Shown: positions 17,769 to 27,545 of the stretch, piece after piece | Position numbering within the stretch: the first letter of the stretch is position 1 | How the letters are laid out: each line of letters begins with the position of its first letter | Assembly: GCF_029395535.1 (NCBI RefSeq) | Contig: NZ_CP113920.1 | Span: forward strand, 434,001 to 498,000 | DNA from: Bifidobacterium sp. ESL0732 | Lineage (GTDB): Bacteria > Actinomycetota > Actinomycetes > Actinomycetales > Bifidobacteriaceae | DNA: 64,000 nt | Direction of reading: 5' to 3' | Program-made: the position numbers and the translations under genes | Notes under the pieces: generated by a model | Databases searched by the model: none | Told to the model about the DNA's origin: nothing | The model's input: only the letters and a program-made list of their open reading frames with translations

Positions 17769-20700
17769 ATGTCGCCAAGGAGCATTGTGCCCAGAGTAAC
17801 CCGAGGCGGGGTCGGCCAAGCCGATGACGCCAAACAAAATGATACTAATTTACCTTCTTCATCATCTTCGGATAACGAACCTACCACACCTCGCCGTACC
17901 GTTCGTCGTCGTGTGGTGCGTGGTGCCGGTGCAGCCGGTGCCGATGTCGCATTGAAAGTCGAGGAGCGCGAAAGCGCCAAATTCGCGAGAAATGAAGAAA
18001 AATCCGACGAAAACGGAGCCGGCGGGGATTCAAAAGCCGAAGGTACGCGAAGCAGCAGAGCAACCTCTTCTTCGCGTGGTTCCGATGCTTCCGCATCCAG
18101 CACGACAAGGAGAACTCGTACGCGTAGCCGTGTTCGCAGTGACGGGGATTCCAATGACGAGCCCCAAACGCGTCGTCGAAGCGTAAGAAGCACTAAATCT
18201 GACGAAGATTCGAACGAATCCTCCGCTTCAAGCCGCAGCCGTCGTACCAGCGCCGCAAGGTCACGTGGTAGGTCTGCGGATTCTGTGTCTGCAAGTGAGG
18301 CCAAGGCCGAAGCCGAGATCGAAACCGCCGAGGAGCGCGTTATCGATGCCGTTGAAGGCCTTCCCAAAGGTCACGAAAGCCATCACACCCCACGACCAAT
18401 GACTTCGCTGCTGTTCCAGGAGCCTGTGCTTCCGAGGGAGGGCGCAGATGATGAGGGCGAAGCGTCTAAACCGACTCGGCAACGTTCGCGTTCCCGCGCG
18501 GCCGAAAGTGACGAGGGCGAGGAAAACGAATCACGTCGTTCCGGGCGCGGCAGCCATTCGCGCCGGGGCTCCGGACGTGACGATGACCGGTTGGACGAAG
18601 AGCGGGACGAACATCGAGGCAGGTCAGCTTCCAGGCGTGGCAGGGGCAATGACCGCGATCGCGATTATGAGGACGACAACGAGAATTCCTCGCGTGTGGT
18701 CCGTCGTTCGCGTCGTTCAGGTGATGATGATATCTATGACGAGGAAGCCGCTGAACGCACTGAGCGTCGCGGCCATCGCCGCCGCAGGCTCAATGCCGAA
18801 GAACGTCATGCAGCCGACGAGATCGAACAGATTGAGGAAGACCTCGAAGACGACGACATTACCTATCGTCCCATTGACGATGTGGAAGCCGAACAATCCG
18901 AGTCGCGGACACGTCGTGGACGCGGCAGCGAGCGTTCATCGAGCGAACGGACGTCACGCCGGACGCGTGGCAGCCGCGGTTCCGCACGTGCCGATCGAGA
19001 CGATGAGGAGCTCGATGAAGACGAAAACGAAGAGCGCGGTTCTCGCAGCGGACGCAAGGCGAACAGCGATCGCAACGATCGTGATGATGAAGGCCGCACG
19101 GAAACCCGGCGGCGTCGTAGGCGCGAACCCGACGAAGACAGCGATGACCAGCCGTTGACTCGTCGCCGTCGCCGCCATCGCGGTTCCAAGGGCGATGAAG
19201 GCGAAACCGGCCGTGATTCAGGTCGTGCGACTTCGCGTCGTTCGCGTAAACAGCAGTATATCGACGAAATCACCGATATCGAAGGCTCCACCCGTCTCGA
19301 GGCCAAGAAGCAGCGTCGCCGCGACAACCGCCGTGAACGCAGCCGCCAGAACCAGCTGATCGAGCAGGACTTCCTCGCCCGCCGCGAGAACGTCGACCGT
19401 CTGATGGTCGTGCGCGAAAAAGGGCAGCATACCCAGATTTCCGTGATTGAAGACAATGTACTCGTCGAGCATTACGTTTCCGACATTCAGGAAGTCGCCA
19501 CCGTCGGCAACATCTACTTGGGCCGTGTGCAGAACGTGCTACCCAGCATGGAAGCCGCGTTCGTCGACATCGGCCAGCCCCGCAACGGCGTGCTTTACGC
19601 CGGCGAGGTCAACTGGGATGCTACGAGGCTGGAAGGCCAGCCACGCCGCATCGAACTTGCGTTCAAGTCTGGCGATCCGGTGCTCGTGCAGGTCACCAAG
19701 GATCCGATCGGCCACAAGGGCGCCCGCCTGACCTCGCAGGTCACGCTCGCTGGCCGTTTTCTCGTGCTCGTCCCCTCCGGCGGTATGACCGGCGTGAGCC
19801 GTAAGCTGCCCGAGCGTGAACGCGGCCGCTTGAAGTCCATTGTCTCCAAGATCGCCCCGAAGGATATGGGTGTCATCATCCGTACCGCCGCCGACGGTGC
19901 CAGTGAGGATGCGCTGAAGAAGGACCTCGAGAACCTCAAGCGTCAGTGGCAGAAGATCGAGGACAAGCGCAAGCTCTATCACAACGGCAAGCGCGCGAAG
20001 CTTTTGCAGGGCGAGCCTGACGTCGCCATCCGCGTGGTGCGTGACATCTTCAACGACGACTTCTCCAAGCTCATCGTCGAAGGCGACACGGTCTACGAGC
20101 GTATCGAGGAATACCTCGACACCATGGCCCCCGACCTGAAGGATCGCCTCGAAAAGTGGGATCCTGAAGAGCATCAGGGCAAGGACGTCTTCGACAAGTG
20201 GCAGATCGATTCCCAGCTTCGCAAGGGCATGGAACGTCAGGTCTACCTGCCCAGCGGCGGCTCGATCGTCATCGACCGCACCGAGGCCATGACGACCATC
20301 GATGTCAACACCGGCCGGTTCATCGGCAAGGGCAAGTCGCTCGAGGAGACGGTCACCCGCTGCAACCTCGAGGCGAGCGAGGAGATCGCTCGCCAGCTGC
20401 GTCTGCGTGACATCGGCGGCATGATCATGATCGATTACGTCGACATGGTGATGCCGGCTAACCGCGACCTCGTGCTGCGGCGCCTGGTCGAATGCCTTGC
20501 GCGTGACCGCACCAAGCATCAGGTGGCCGAGGTCACTTCGCTGGGCCTCGTGCAGATGACGCGCAAGCGCATCGGCCAGGGTTTGGTGGAAGCGTTCTCC
20601 GAGGAGTGCCCGACCTGCAAGGGCCGCGGATTCATTCTCCATGATGAGCCTACGATTTCCGCCGATTACGCCGATCCGTATGCGATGAAGGGCGGCGATC

Positions 20701-20888
20701 CGTTCGTCCACACCAACAAGCATGGCCACGGCAGCGCTCCCGAGGTGCAGGCGCCGAAGGGTTCGAGCCCGGCGGTCAAGGCCAAGCTCGCGCAGATCGC
20801 GGCGGCTGCGGTGGCGGCTAACGACGAGGAAAAGGAAGAGGCGTCCGATTCGGATTCGTCTTCTGATTCTGCAGCCGACAAAAGCTGA
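17769..20888 (+). CDS. rne: Ribonuclease E/G family endoribonuclease
   Basis: Endonuclease for mRNA decay and rRNA/tRNA processing. The catalytic part starts near residue 530 with an S1-type fold (ISVIEDNVLVEHYVSDIQE, NIYLGRVQNVLPSMEAAFVD, an RNase H-like subdomain). It continues through the DNase I-like subdomain with the metal-binding acids in TTIDVNTGRF and MIMIDYVDM, and the Zn-link CPTCKGRGF. The first 500 residues are an extremely polar Arg/Ser/Asp/Glu/Gly tract, certainly disordered, as in actinobacterial RNase E. A short acidic Ser-rich tail ends the protein. The start is uncertain: ATG 17769 is used here, GTG 17727 extends it, and GTG 17787 has a close AAGGAG. Confidence 0.93.
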   Translation: MSPRSIVPRVTRGGVGQADDAKQNDTNLPSSSSSDNEPTTPRRTVRRRVVRGAGAAGADVALKVEERESAKFARNEEKSDENGAGGDSKAEGTRSSRATSSSRGSDASASSTTRRTRTRSRVRSDGDSNDEPQTRRRSVRSTKSDEDSNESSASSRSRRTSAARSRGRSADSVSASEAKAEAEIETAEERVIDAVEGLPKGHESHHTPRPMTSLLFQEPVLPREGADDEGEASKPTRQRSRSRAAESDEGEENESRRSGRGSHSRRGSGRDDDRLDEERDEHRGRSASRRGRGNDRDRDYEDDNENSSRVVRRSRRSGDDDIYDEEAAERTERRGHRRRRLNAEERHAADEIEQIEEDLEDDDITYRPIDDVEAEQSESRTRRGRGSERSSSERTSRRTRGSRGSARADRDDEELDEDENEERGSRSGRKANSDRNDRDDEGRTETRRRRRREPDEDSDDQPLTRRRRRHRGSKGDEGETGRDSGRATSRRSRKQQYIDEITDIEGSTRLEAKKQRRRDNRRERSRQNQLIEQDFLARRENVDRLMVVREKGQHTQISVIEDNVLVEHYVSDIQEVATVGNIYLGRVQNVLPSMEAAFVDIGQPRNGVLYAGEVNWDATRLEGQPRRIELAFKSGDPVLVQVTKDPIGHKGARLTSQVTLAGRFLVLVPSGGMTGVSRKLPERERGRLKSIVSKIAPKDMGVIIRTAADGASEDALKKDLENLKRQWQKIEDKRKLYHNGKRAKLLQGEPDVAIRVVRDIFNDDFSKLIVEGDTVYERIEEYLDTMAPDLKDRLEKWDPEEHQGKDVFDKWQIDSQLRKGMERQVYLPSGGSIVIDRTEAMTTIDVNTGRFIGKGKSLEETVTRCNLEASEEIARQLRLRDIGGMIMIDYVDMVMPANRDLVLRRLVECLARDRTKHQVAEVTSLGLVQMTRKRIGQGLVEAFSEECPTCKGRGFILHDEPTISADYADPYAMKGGDPFVHTNKHGHGSAPEVQAPKGSSPAVKAKLAQIAAAAVAANDEEKEEASDSDSSSDSAADKS

Positions 20889-20921
20889 AATCGCGCTGAA
20901 ATAATAAGGGAATAAATCTAC

Positions 20922-20964
20922 GTTCCCGGTTTCGCTTTCACTTGTCTTTTGTGAAATCGGGAAC
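20922..20964 (+). terminator. Stem-loop between rne and rplU
   Basis: GTTCCCG..TTTC..TTCAC / GTGAAA..CGGGAAC forms a long imperfect hairpin with a 9-base loop, 33 bases after the rne stop. No strong T-run follows; probable terminator. Confidence 0.5.
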
Positions 20965-21011
20965 ACAACACCCCAGCCATGCGCAACGTAGGGACATACC
21001 GTTAGTATGGA

Positions 21012-21041
21012 TTGACGTTAGTACGTGGGTCGGTGTACTCT
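21012..21041 (+). promoter_or_regulatory. Probable rplU promoter
   Basis: TTGACG (21012-21017), an 18-bp spacer and TACTCT (21036-21041) resemble a housekeeping sigma promoter about 75 bases before the rplU start. Confidence 0.5.
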
Positions 21042-21116
21042 AAAAGACTGGTGTCTGGCCGTGGAAGTCGAAGACGTGCTGGGCAGTTTAGCTTTCGAAA
21101 TAGCAAGGAACGAGAT

Positions 21117-21425
21117 ATGTACGCGATTGTGAAGGCCGGTGGCCATCAGGAAAAGGTCGAGGTCGGTGACGTCATCCTGGTCAACCGTCTCAATGCGAAG
21201 AAGGGCGATACCGTGGAATTCCCGGTCGCGCTCGTGGTCGACGGCGCCAAGGTGACGCTTGCCGCCAAGGATCTTGCCAAGGTTTCCGTCAAGGCTGAAG
21301 TCGTTGACGATGAGGCCAAGGGTCCGAAGATCAACATTCAGAAGTTCAAGAACAAGACTGGTGTCGCCCGTCGCAAGGGTCATCGTCAGCCGCTTTCCGT
21401 CATCAAGATCACGGCAATCGCCTGA
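21117..21425 (+). CDS. rplU: 50S ribosomal protein L21
   Basis: 102 residues, normal for L21. It begins [18 protein letters not shown] and ends with the conserved [19 protein letters not shown] stretch followed by ..VIKITAI. L21 binds 23S rRNA near L20 on the large subunit. The reading frame is open upstream to 21012, but the ATG at 21117 matches the family start, and AAGGA lies about 6 bases before the ATG. First gene of the rplU-rpmA-obgE cluster common in bacteria. Confidence 0.97.
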   Translation: MYAIVKAGGHQEKVEVGDVILVNRLNAKKGDTVEFPVALVVDGAKVTLAAKDLAKVSVKAEVVDDEAKGPKINIQKFKNKTGVARRKGHRQPLSVIKITAIA

Positions 21426-21468
21426 TTTCGGTAGCGTAAGAGCAATCAAAGCCTGAAAGGAACAGACA

Positions 21469-21720
21469 ATGGCACATAAGAAGGGCGCATCCGCTTCCCG
21501 CAACGGTCGCGATTCGAGCGCGCAATACCTCGGCGTCAAGAAGTTCGGTGGCGAGGCTGTCGTCGCCGGCAACATCATCGTTCGTCAGCGTGGCACCAAG
21601 TTCCACGCCGGCGAGAACGTCGGAACCGGCAAGGATCACACCTTGTTCGCGCTGTCCGACGGCAATGTGAAGTTCGGCGTTCGCCGCGACCGCAAGGTCG
21701 TCGACGTGGTCTCTGAGTGA
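21469..21720 (+). CDS. rpmA: 50S ribosomal protein L27
   Basis: 83 residues starting [16 protein letters not shown], with no N-terminal extension to be processed, then [20 protein letters not shown] and [10 protein letters not shown]. The N-terminal tail reaches the peptidyl-transferase centre. It lies 43 bases after rplU with a ribosome site AAAGGA and is surely co-transcribed. A good terminator follows, so obgE is transcribed separately. Confidence 0.97.
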   Translation: MAHKKGASASRNGRDSSAQYLGVKKFGGEAVVAGNIIVRQRGTKFHAGENVGTGKDHTLFALSDGNVKFGVRRDRKVVDVVSE

Positions 21721-21743
21721 GACTTCAAGCCAACTAGATTTTT

Positions 21744-21777
21744 AAAAAGGTCGTACCCCAACGGGTGCGGCCTTTTT
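21744..21777 (+). terminator. Rho-independent terminator after rpmA
   Basis: AAAAAGG.CG.ACCC / GGGT.CG.CCTTTTT hairpin with a 4-base loop and T-run. Confidence 0.9.
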
Positions 21778-21974
21778 GTATGTATTGATGTGGCGATAGC
21801 GCTAGTAAAGTATCGGTCTGTGCTAGGTCGGCTAATAGATTCGATCTTATATATCGTAATACGATTATCCGTTCGTGTTCTGGAACGAGAAATGGTTTTT
21901 GCCCAAAACGATAATTTTCCGGCTCGTCGGTAGGGGTATGGGAAGATGAATACCCACCGGTAAGGTAAGGAAAT

Positions 21975-23666
21975 ATGACAGACTTTGTAGATAGAGTGAC
22001 CGTCCATGTCAAGGGCGGGGACGGCGGCAATGGGTCCGCAGGCGTGAAGCGCGAAAAATACAAGCCCTTGGCCGGGCCGAACGGCGGCAATGGCGGGGAT
22101 GGCGGTTCAGTCATCTTCGTGGCCGACGCCAATGCCAACAACTTGCTTGATTATCGTTTCGTCCCGCACCGCAAAGCCGAAAGCGGCACGATGGGCCTGG
22201 GCGACACCAAAGACGGCTCGAAAGGCGCCGACGTGGTGCTGCCGGTTCCGCCGGGAACCGTGATTTTCGAAGCCAAAGGTGCGCAGGGCAAGGCCAAGCA
22301 CCCCGGTCGTGAGCTGGCTGATCTGCGTCATGCCGGTGACCGGTTCGTCGCCGCTGCGGGCGGCATGGGTGGTTTGGGCAACGCCGCGCTGGCCAACAAG
22401 ACACGCCGTGCTCCCGGATTTGCGCTGCTTGGCGAACCGGGCGAGGAACGCGACGTGATCCTTGAACTTAAGTCCATCGCCGACGTGGCATTGGTCGGTT
22501 TCCCGTCGGCCGGCAAGTCGAGCCTGATTGCCGCGATGAGCGCCGCAAAGCCGAAAATCGCCGATTATCCGTTCACTACGCTTGTGCCGAACCTCGGCGT
22601 GGTGAAGCTTGAGGAATACCGCTATACCATTGCCGACGTGCCGGGGCTCATTCCTGGGGCTTCGGAAGGCAAGGGACTAGGCCTCGAGTTCCTGCGCCAT
22701 ATCGAACGCACCGAAATCATCGCCCACGTCATCGATTGCGCCACGTTGGAGCCGGATCGCGATCCGATTTCCGACTATCACGCGCTGGAAGACGAGTTGG
22801 CGAAGTACGCCGCGAAGCTCAAGCTGCCGCTCGGCGTCATCCCGATTCCCGAACGCCCGCGCGTCATTATCCTCAATAAGGCCGACGTGCCCGAAGCCAA
22901 GGAATTAGCCGAATTTGTGCGTCCCGAGTTCGTTAGTATGGGACTCAAGACCTTCATTGTCTCGACGGCCTCGCATGAGGGCCTGAAGGAACTCGGCTTC
23001 GCCTTGGGCAAGATGGTTACCGAACTGCGCGCGAAATTAGCTAAAGAAGAAGCCGATCGCGACGAGGAGCGCGTGGTCATTAAGCCGTTGGAGCAGCCGG
23101 CGCGTCGTCGCCGTCGTGCCGATGATGAACGTGGCACTTCGCTCGACTTCCATGTCGAGCGTGAAAGCAACCGTAGGGGAGCGGTGTGGTTCACCGTCAC
23201 CGGTGCGAAGCCGGAGCGTTGGGTGCGTCAGACCAATTTCGACAACGACGAGGCCGTGGGCTATCTTGCCGACCGTCTGGCCGGTTTGGGTGTCGAGGAC
23301 GAATTGCGTCGCCACGGCGCCAAGCCCGGTGATGAAGTGCGTATCGGCAAGGGCGAGAACATGGTCGCCTTCGATTGGGACCCGACCATCGCCGCCGGTG
23401 CGGAAATGCTGGATGGCGCCCAATTGGGTGCCCGCGGCAAGGATCTGCGTCTGGACGACGGAGCCGACGGCAACCGTGTCCGTCGTCGTACCAACGCCGA
23501 ACGCCGTCGCCAGTATCACGAAATGATGGATGCCAAAACCGCTGTACGCGAGGCGATGCGTCAGGAACGCACGGCAGGTCACTGGGCTGATCCGAGCGTC
23601 GACGACGACCGTCATGACGAGCACGCGATTCTTGGCGGTCACGACGACGGCGAGGACGAAGAGTGA
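21975..23666 (+). CDS. obgE: Obg/CgtA ribosome-assembly GTPase
   Basis: Large-subunit assembly and stringent-response GTPase. The N-terminal glycine-rich Obg fold ([20 protein letters not shown], residues 1-160) precedes the G domain. That has P-loop GFPSAGKSS, switch [11 protein letters not shown]3 DVPGLI, G4 NKAD and G5 STASHEG. A C-terminal OCT domain follows, around residues 390-480 ([19 protein letters not shown] and [21 protein letters not shown]). The last 80 residues are an extra polar tail rich in Arg, Asp and Glu with a HDEH-type end, as in actinobacterial Obg. It starts with ATG after AAGGAA. Confidence 0.97.
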   Translation: MTDFVDRVTVHVKGGDGGNGSAGVKREKYKPLAGPNGGNGGDGGSVIFVADANANNLLDYRFVPHRKAESGTMGLGDTKDGSKGADVVLPVPPGTVIFEAKGAQGKAKHPGRELADLRHAGDRFVAAAGGMGGLGNAALANKTRRAPGFALLGEPGEERDVILELKSIADVALVGFPSAGKSSLIAAMSAAKPKIADYPFTTLVPNLGVVKLEEYRYTIADVPGLIPGASEGKGLGLEFLRHIERTEIIAHVIDCATLEPDRDPISDYHALEDELAKYAAKLKLPLGVIPIPERPRVIILNKADVPEAKELAEFVRPEFVSMGLKTFIVSTASHEGLKELGFALGKMVTELRAKLAKEEADRDEERVVIKPLEQPARRRRRADDERGTSLDFHVERESNRRGAVWFTVTGAKPERWVRQTNFDNDEAVGYLADRLAGLGVEDELRRHGAKPGDEVRIGKGENMVAFDWDPTIAAGAEMLDGAQLGARGKDLRLDDGADGNRVRRRTNAERRRQYHEMMDAKTAVREAMRQERTAGHWADPSVDDDRHDEHAILGGHDDGEDEE

Positions 23667-23915
23667 TTGCAAGCAGTCGTCTGATTTCCTTGCAAGCGTC
23701 GTGTGCCATCTGCCTGTGCCGAGGAGGTTTTGACAGTCAAGGGCAGCTGAAGTCGTGAGGTTTGCGTACCGGATTCTGGCAGGGAAACGGCCACGCGGAG
23801 TCTGCCTTGCTCATGGCGTATCTTTGACGTTGGAATTCGGCGGTGGCCTGACCACTACAACGGGAGGCCGTCGCAATCAAGGGCAATATAGAACAAAACG
23901 AGGCGAACAACGCAG

Positions 23916-25052
23916 ATGAGCAACAGTGAGACCGAATCCCAGGTGCGTCAGGACGTGGCATCCGCCCATACCGTCGTGGTAAAAGTCGGTTCCAGCTCAT
24001 TGACCAAGCCTTCCGGCCATTTAGACACGGATAAAGTCGGCGCGCTGGTTGAGGTCTTGGCACAAGCAGCTAAAAACGGCACCCGCATGGTATTGGTATC
24101 ATCCGGTGCTATCGCCGCCGGTTTTGGCCCGCTCGGTTTCGATGCGAGGCCGGCAGACGTTTCGACTCAACAGGCCGCGGCGTCGGTGGGTCAGGGCGTG
24201 CTGATGCAGCATTACGAGACCGGTTTCGCGCGTTATGGCGTGCGTGTCGGCCAGATTCTCTTGACCGCGGACGACACGATGCACGCTTCGCGCTATCGCA
24301 ATGCCCAACGGACGTTGCGCAGGCTGCTTGACCTCGGCGTGGTCCCCATTGTCAATGAAAACGACGCGTTGGCCACCAACGAGATTCGCTTCGGTGACAA
24401 CGACCACCTTTCCACTCTGGTGGCCAATCTGGTACGCGCCGATGCGCTGGTGCTCCTGACCGACGTCGACGGTCTTTACACCGCTCCACCCTCAAAACCA
24501 GGCGCTCGACGTGTCGGTTTTGTGCCAGATGTCGACGAAGTTCTGGATAAAATTTCAGTAGGCGGCAGTTCGTCGGGTGTCGGCAGCGGCGGCATGGTCA
24601 CCAAGCTCGAGGCGGCGCGTATAGCAGTCACTTCCGGCATTCCCGTGGTGCTGACCAGCGCCGGTAACATTGCCGGAGCCCTGAACGGCGAGCCCACGGG
24701 CACGGCTTTCGCTCCATCGCAACACCGTGATTCCTCTCGCCGCCTGTGGATCGGTTTTGCCGCGAACCCTCGCGGAAGGCTGGTCGGCGACAAAGGTGCG
24801 ATCAAGGCGGTGCTCGGCGGCAAGGCCAGTCTGTTGGCGGCCGGCGTGCTTGAGGTGCACGGCGAGTTTTGTGCCGGCGATCCCGTCTGGATCGACGACG
24901 AAGACGGTAACCACGTCGCCAAAGGCCTCTCGAGTTTCGATTCCGACGAGATTCCCCACACCCTCGGCCGCGACACATCCCAGCTCAAGCGTCTGCTTGG
25001 CGAGGAATACGCCCATCCGCTCGTCCACCGCGACAATCTGGTGCTGCTATAG
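23916..25052 (+). CDS. proB: Glutamate 5-kinase
   Basis: Phosphorylates glutamate to start proline synthesis. The amino-acid kinase domain (residues about 15-270) shows VVVKVGSSSLT, LVSSGAIAAGF, VVPIVNENDALATNEIRFGDND, LLTDVDGLY and GSGGMVTKLEAARIAVTSGI. A C-terminal PUA domain (about 285-370) has KGAIKAVLGGKASLLAAGV. 378 residues is the full-length, PUA-containing type. No proA is adjacent in the window. It is followed by the 61-bp repeat array. Confidence 0.96.
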   Translation: MSNSETESQVRQDVASAHTVVVKVGSSSLTKPSGHLDTDKVGALVEVLAQAAKNGTRMVLVSSGAIAAGFGPLGFDARPADVSTQQAAASVGQGVLMQHYETGFARYGVRVGQILLTADDTMHASRYRNAQRTLRRLLDLGVVPIVNENDALATNEIRFGDNDHLSTLVANLVRADALVLLTDVDGLYTAPPSKPGARRVGFVPDVDEVLDKISVGGSSSGVGSGGMVTKLEAARIAVTSGIPVVLTSAGNIAGALNGEPTGTAFAPSQHRDSSRRLWIGFAANPRGRLVGDKGAIKAVLGGKASLLAAGVLEVHGEFCAGDPVWIDDEDGNHVAKGLSSFDSDEIPHTLGRDTSQLKRLLGEEYAHPLVHRDNLVLL

Positions 25053-25091
25053 ACCAGAAACCAATTCCGCCAGCTGGCCGCCAGCCAATTA

Positions 25092-25382
25092 TGCAAGAAA
25101 CGTACCGCTGGGAGTATGCCAGTGGCTTGAATCTTGCATGGCGTGTTAGCTGTGCAAGAAATGTACCGCTGAGTGTGTGTCAGTGGCTTGAATCTTGCAT
25201 GGCGTGTTAGCTGTGCAAGAAATGTACCGCTGAGTGTGTGTCAGTGGCTTGAATCTTGCATGGCGTGTTAGCTGTGCAAGAAATGTACCGCTGAGTGTGT
25301 GTCAGTGGCTTAAGTCTTGCATGGCGTGATGATGGTGCAAGAAATGTAGCGTTGGGATGGCGTCAGTGACCCATTCCTTGCA
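25092..25382. repeat. 61-bp-period palindromic repeat array after proB (5 units)
   Basis: TGCAAGAAA starts at 25092, 25153, 25214, 25275 and 25336: exactly 61 bp apart. Each unit is a 47-bp block running from TGCAAGAAA to TCTTGCA (fifth copy CCTTGCA), with a second inner pair CCGCTGA/TCAGTGG, plus a 14-bp spacer. Units 2-4 are nearly identical; 1 and 5 are more diverged, as expected for an array growing from the middle. The rest of 25053-25496 has no gene. Confidence 0.93.
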
Positions 25383-25496
25383 CAATTATTGGCCCGGCGA
25401 TGTTGCGCATTCCGTTATATGCCCATCTGCCTTGCCAATTCGTCACTGCGGTCTAATCTTAAGTTGGTAATTGCCAGCAAGATGCGGGAGACGAAA

Positions 25497-26702
25497 ATGG
25501 CAGAGTGGCAGACGTTGAGTGATCGTGTGAATTCCGTGGCGCCGAGCGCCACCCTGGCCGTGGATTCCAAGGCGAAGGCGATGAAAGCCGCGGGCGTCAA
25601 TGTCATCAGTTACGGCGCCGGCGAACCCAATTTCCCGACTCCTGATTACATCGTCGAGGCGGCGGCCACGGCGTGTCGCGATCCGAAAAACCACCGTTAC
25701 ACCCCGACGCCAGGGCTGCCGAAGCTTCGCCGGGCCATCGCCGAAAAAACGTTGCGCGACTCCGGCTACGAGATTTCGCCGGATCAGGTCGTGGTGACCA
25801 ACGGCGGTAAGCAGGCCGTGTACGAAGCGCTTCAGGTCATTGTCAATCCCGGTGACGAAGTCATTATTCCCGCCCCCTACTGGACCACCTATCCCGAGGC
25901 CGTTCGACTTGCCGGTGGCAAGCCCGTCATCGTTTTCAGCGGTGCAGAGAATGGCTTCGAGCCGACCGTCGAAGCGTTTGAGGCCGCGCGCACGCCACGC
26001 ACCAAAGCCATCTTCATCAACACTCCCTCGAATCCGACCGGAGCGGTTTTCAGCGAAGAAACGTTGCGTGCCGTAGGGCTGTGGGCCTTGGAACATCACG
26101 TATGGATCCTGAGCGACGAAATCTACGAACATCTTACGTATGACGGCGAGAAGACCGCATACATCGGTGCCGTCGTGCCGGAAGTGCGCGACCAGCTCAT
26201 CGTCCTGAACGGCGTGGCCAAGACCTACGCCATGACCGGTTGGCGCGTCGGCTGGCTTATCGGCTCCGTGCCGGTGGCCAAGGCCGCCGCCAAACTGCAG
26301 GGCCATATGACCTCCAACGTTGCCGACGTGTGCCAGCAGGCCGCGTACACGGCGGTTTCCGGCTCGCTCGACGCGGTGGCGATGATGCGCAAGTCGTTCG
26401 ACAAGCGCCGCAAAGCCATCGTCGCCGGCCTCAACGCGGTAAACGGCGTCACCTGCCGTGCCGCTAAAGGTGCGTTCTATGCTTTCGCCGATGTCACCGC
26501 CTTGCTGAACCGTCCAATCGGCAACGCCGGAAAGACGGCCAAAAATTCCTCTGAACTGGCCGCGTTGTTGCTCGATGAAGGTCATGTTGCCGCAGTGCCT
26601 GGAGAAGCATTCGGCGCGCCCGGTTTCCTGCGTTTCTCGTACGCACTCGCCGACGATGATCTGGTCGAAGGCATGCGTCGTTTCAAGCAATGGGTCGGCT
26701 GA
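25497..26702 (+). CDS. aspC: Aspartate aminotransferase (class I PLP aminotransferase)
   Basis: 401 residues of the class I fold. Visible: [19 protein letters not shown], the [15 protein letters not shown] segment, [26 protein letters not shown], the PLP-ring Asn and Asp region [14 protein letters not shown] and [13 protein letters not shown], the Schiff-base lysine in [17 protein letters not shown] and the substrate-binding Arg near FLRFSYA. This is the Ib-type bacterial enzyme that interconverts aspartate and oxaloacetate. The ATG at 25497 begins [11 protein letters not shown] after a GGGAGAC site; the frame stays open to 25389 across repeat-flanking sequence that is not protein-like. Confidence 0.93.
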   Translation: MAEWQTLSDRVNSVAPSATLAVDSKAKAMKAAGVNVISYGAGEPNFPTPDYIVEAAATACRDPKNHRYTPTPGLPKLRRAIAEKTLRDSGYEISPDQVVVTNGGKQAVYEALQVIVNPGDEVIIPAPYWTTYPEAVRLAGGKPVIVFSGAENGFEPTVEAFEAARTPRTKAIFINTPSNPTGAVFSEETLRAVGLWALEHHVWILSDEIYEHLTYDGEKTAYIGAVVPEVRDQLIVLNGVAKTYAMTGWRVGWLIGSVPVAKAAAKLQGHMTSNVADVCQQAAYTAVSGSLDAVAMMRKSFDKRRKAIVAGLNAVNGVTCRAAKGAFYAFADVTALLNRPIGNAGKTAKNSSELAALLLDEGHVAAVPGEAFGAPGFLRFSYALADDDLVEGMRRFKQWVG

Positions 26703-26842
26703 AACCATAGGCTGGGGCAAAGCGAGAGAAGCGGAAAATCTGAGCTTTTAGTCTGTTGGCGTCCCCGCCGATTACCCTATCGCGGTTTGTGCAGCCTCCT
26801 CTTCCGGATGTTTCGGTGTAAGATTTGTTGTTTTTTGGGAGT

Positions 26843-26980
26843 CTTGGTGCACCAAGTGGCTCGTTTTTGTGGGATTTGGTGGTGATTCTTCTGTTTTTGG
26901 GGGTCTTGGTGCGCCAAGTGGCTTGTTTTTGTAAGAATTGGTAGTGATTCTTTCATTTTTGGGTCGCTTGGTGCACCAAG
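26843..26980. repeat. 62-bp-period palindrome array after aspC (3 copies)
   Basis: The dyad CTTGGTGCACCAAG (middle copy CTTGGTGCGCCAAG) starts at 26843, 26905 and 26967: exactly 62 bp each time. The first two spacers share TGG-GTGATTCTT and a T/G-rich run before the next palindrome. Same family as the array after dapE. No gene is seen elsewhere in 26703-27182. Confidence 0.9.
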
Positions 26981-27182
26981 ACCCCCGATTTTGGCGGATT
27001 TGATCATGAAGTTTCCGGCAACTATGACAAACAATAATTGAGCAGCCTCTATCTACTTAAGGTACCGTCGGCTTCACCGCGACACGTGGAGTGGACGAAA
27101 CCACGAAAAGAGGCTAAACTATTTCCTCGGCGGTTTATGTCGCATGGTCTCGTGCTTCGAGTATCGTGGACAGAGTTCACCT

Positions 27183-27258
27183 AGGGAAGTGGCGCAATTG
27201 GTAGCGCAACGGTCTCCAAAACCGTAGGTTGTGGGTTCGAGTCCCGCCTTCCCTGCCA
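27183..27258 (+). tRNA. tRNA-Trp (anticodon CCA)
   Basis: Acceptor AGGGAAG/CTTCCCT, D arm with GGCGCAATTGGTAGCGC, anticodon loop CTCCAAA (CCA), T loop TTCGAGT, discriminator G and an encoded CCA tail (27256-27258). Position just before secE is conserved in bifidobacteria. Confidence 0.95.
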
Positions 27259-27287
27259 AGTAATCACAAGCCAAACGAAGGACGGAT

Positions 27288-27515
27288 ATGGCGAAGGCAC
27301 ACGAGTCTGAAGAGAGCGTCAAGCCGAATATTTTCATGCGTATCGGCTTGTTTATTAAGCAGGTTATCGACGAGTTGCGTAAGGTCGTCACCCCGAGCGC
27401 CAAGGAACTAGCCGGTTGGTCCGTTGCGGTGTTTCTTTTTGTGGTCATTCTGATGGCGCTTGTTTCGGGTATGGACTTCGGCCTTGGCAAGCTGACTCTT
27501 TGGATCTTCGGCTGA
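27288..27515 (+). CDS. secE: Preprotein translocase subunit SecE
   Basis: 75 residues: a basic amphipathic segment (FIKQVIDELRKVVTPSAKEL) followed by one membrane helix (WSVAVFLFVVILMALVSGM) and a short outer tail. This is the single-helix SecE of Gram-positives that clamps SecY. A ribosome site AAGGACGG precedes the ATG. Between tRNA-Trp and nusG, 30 bases from nusG, in the conserved order. Confidence 0.95.
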   Translation: MAKAHESEESVKPNIFMRIGLFIKQVIDELRKVVTPSAKELAGWSVAVFLFVVILMALVSGMDFGLGKLTLWIFG

Positions 27516-27545
27516 GCATAAACGATTTTAAAGGTGACTAACAGT

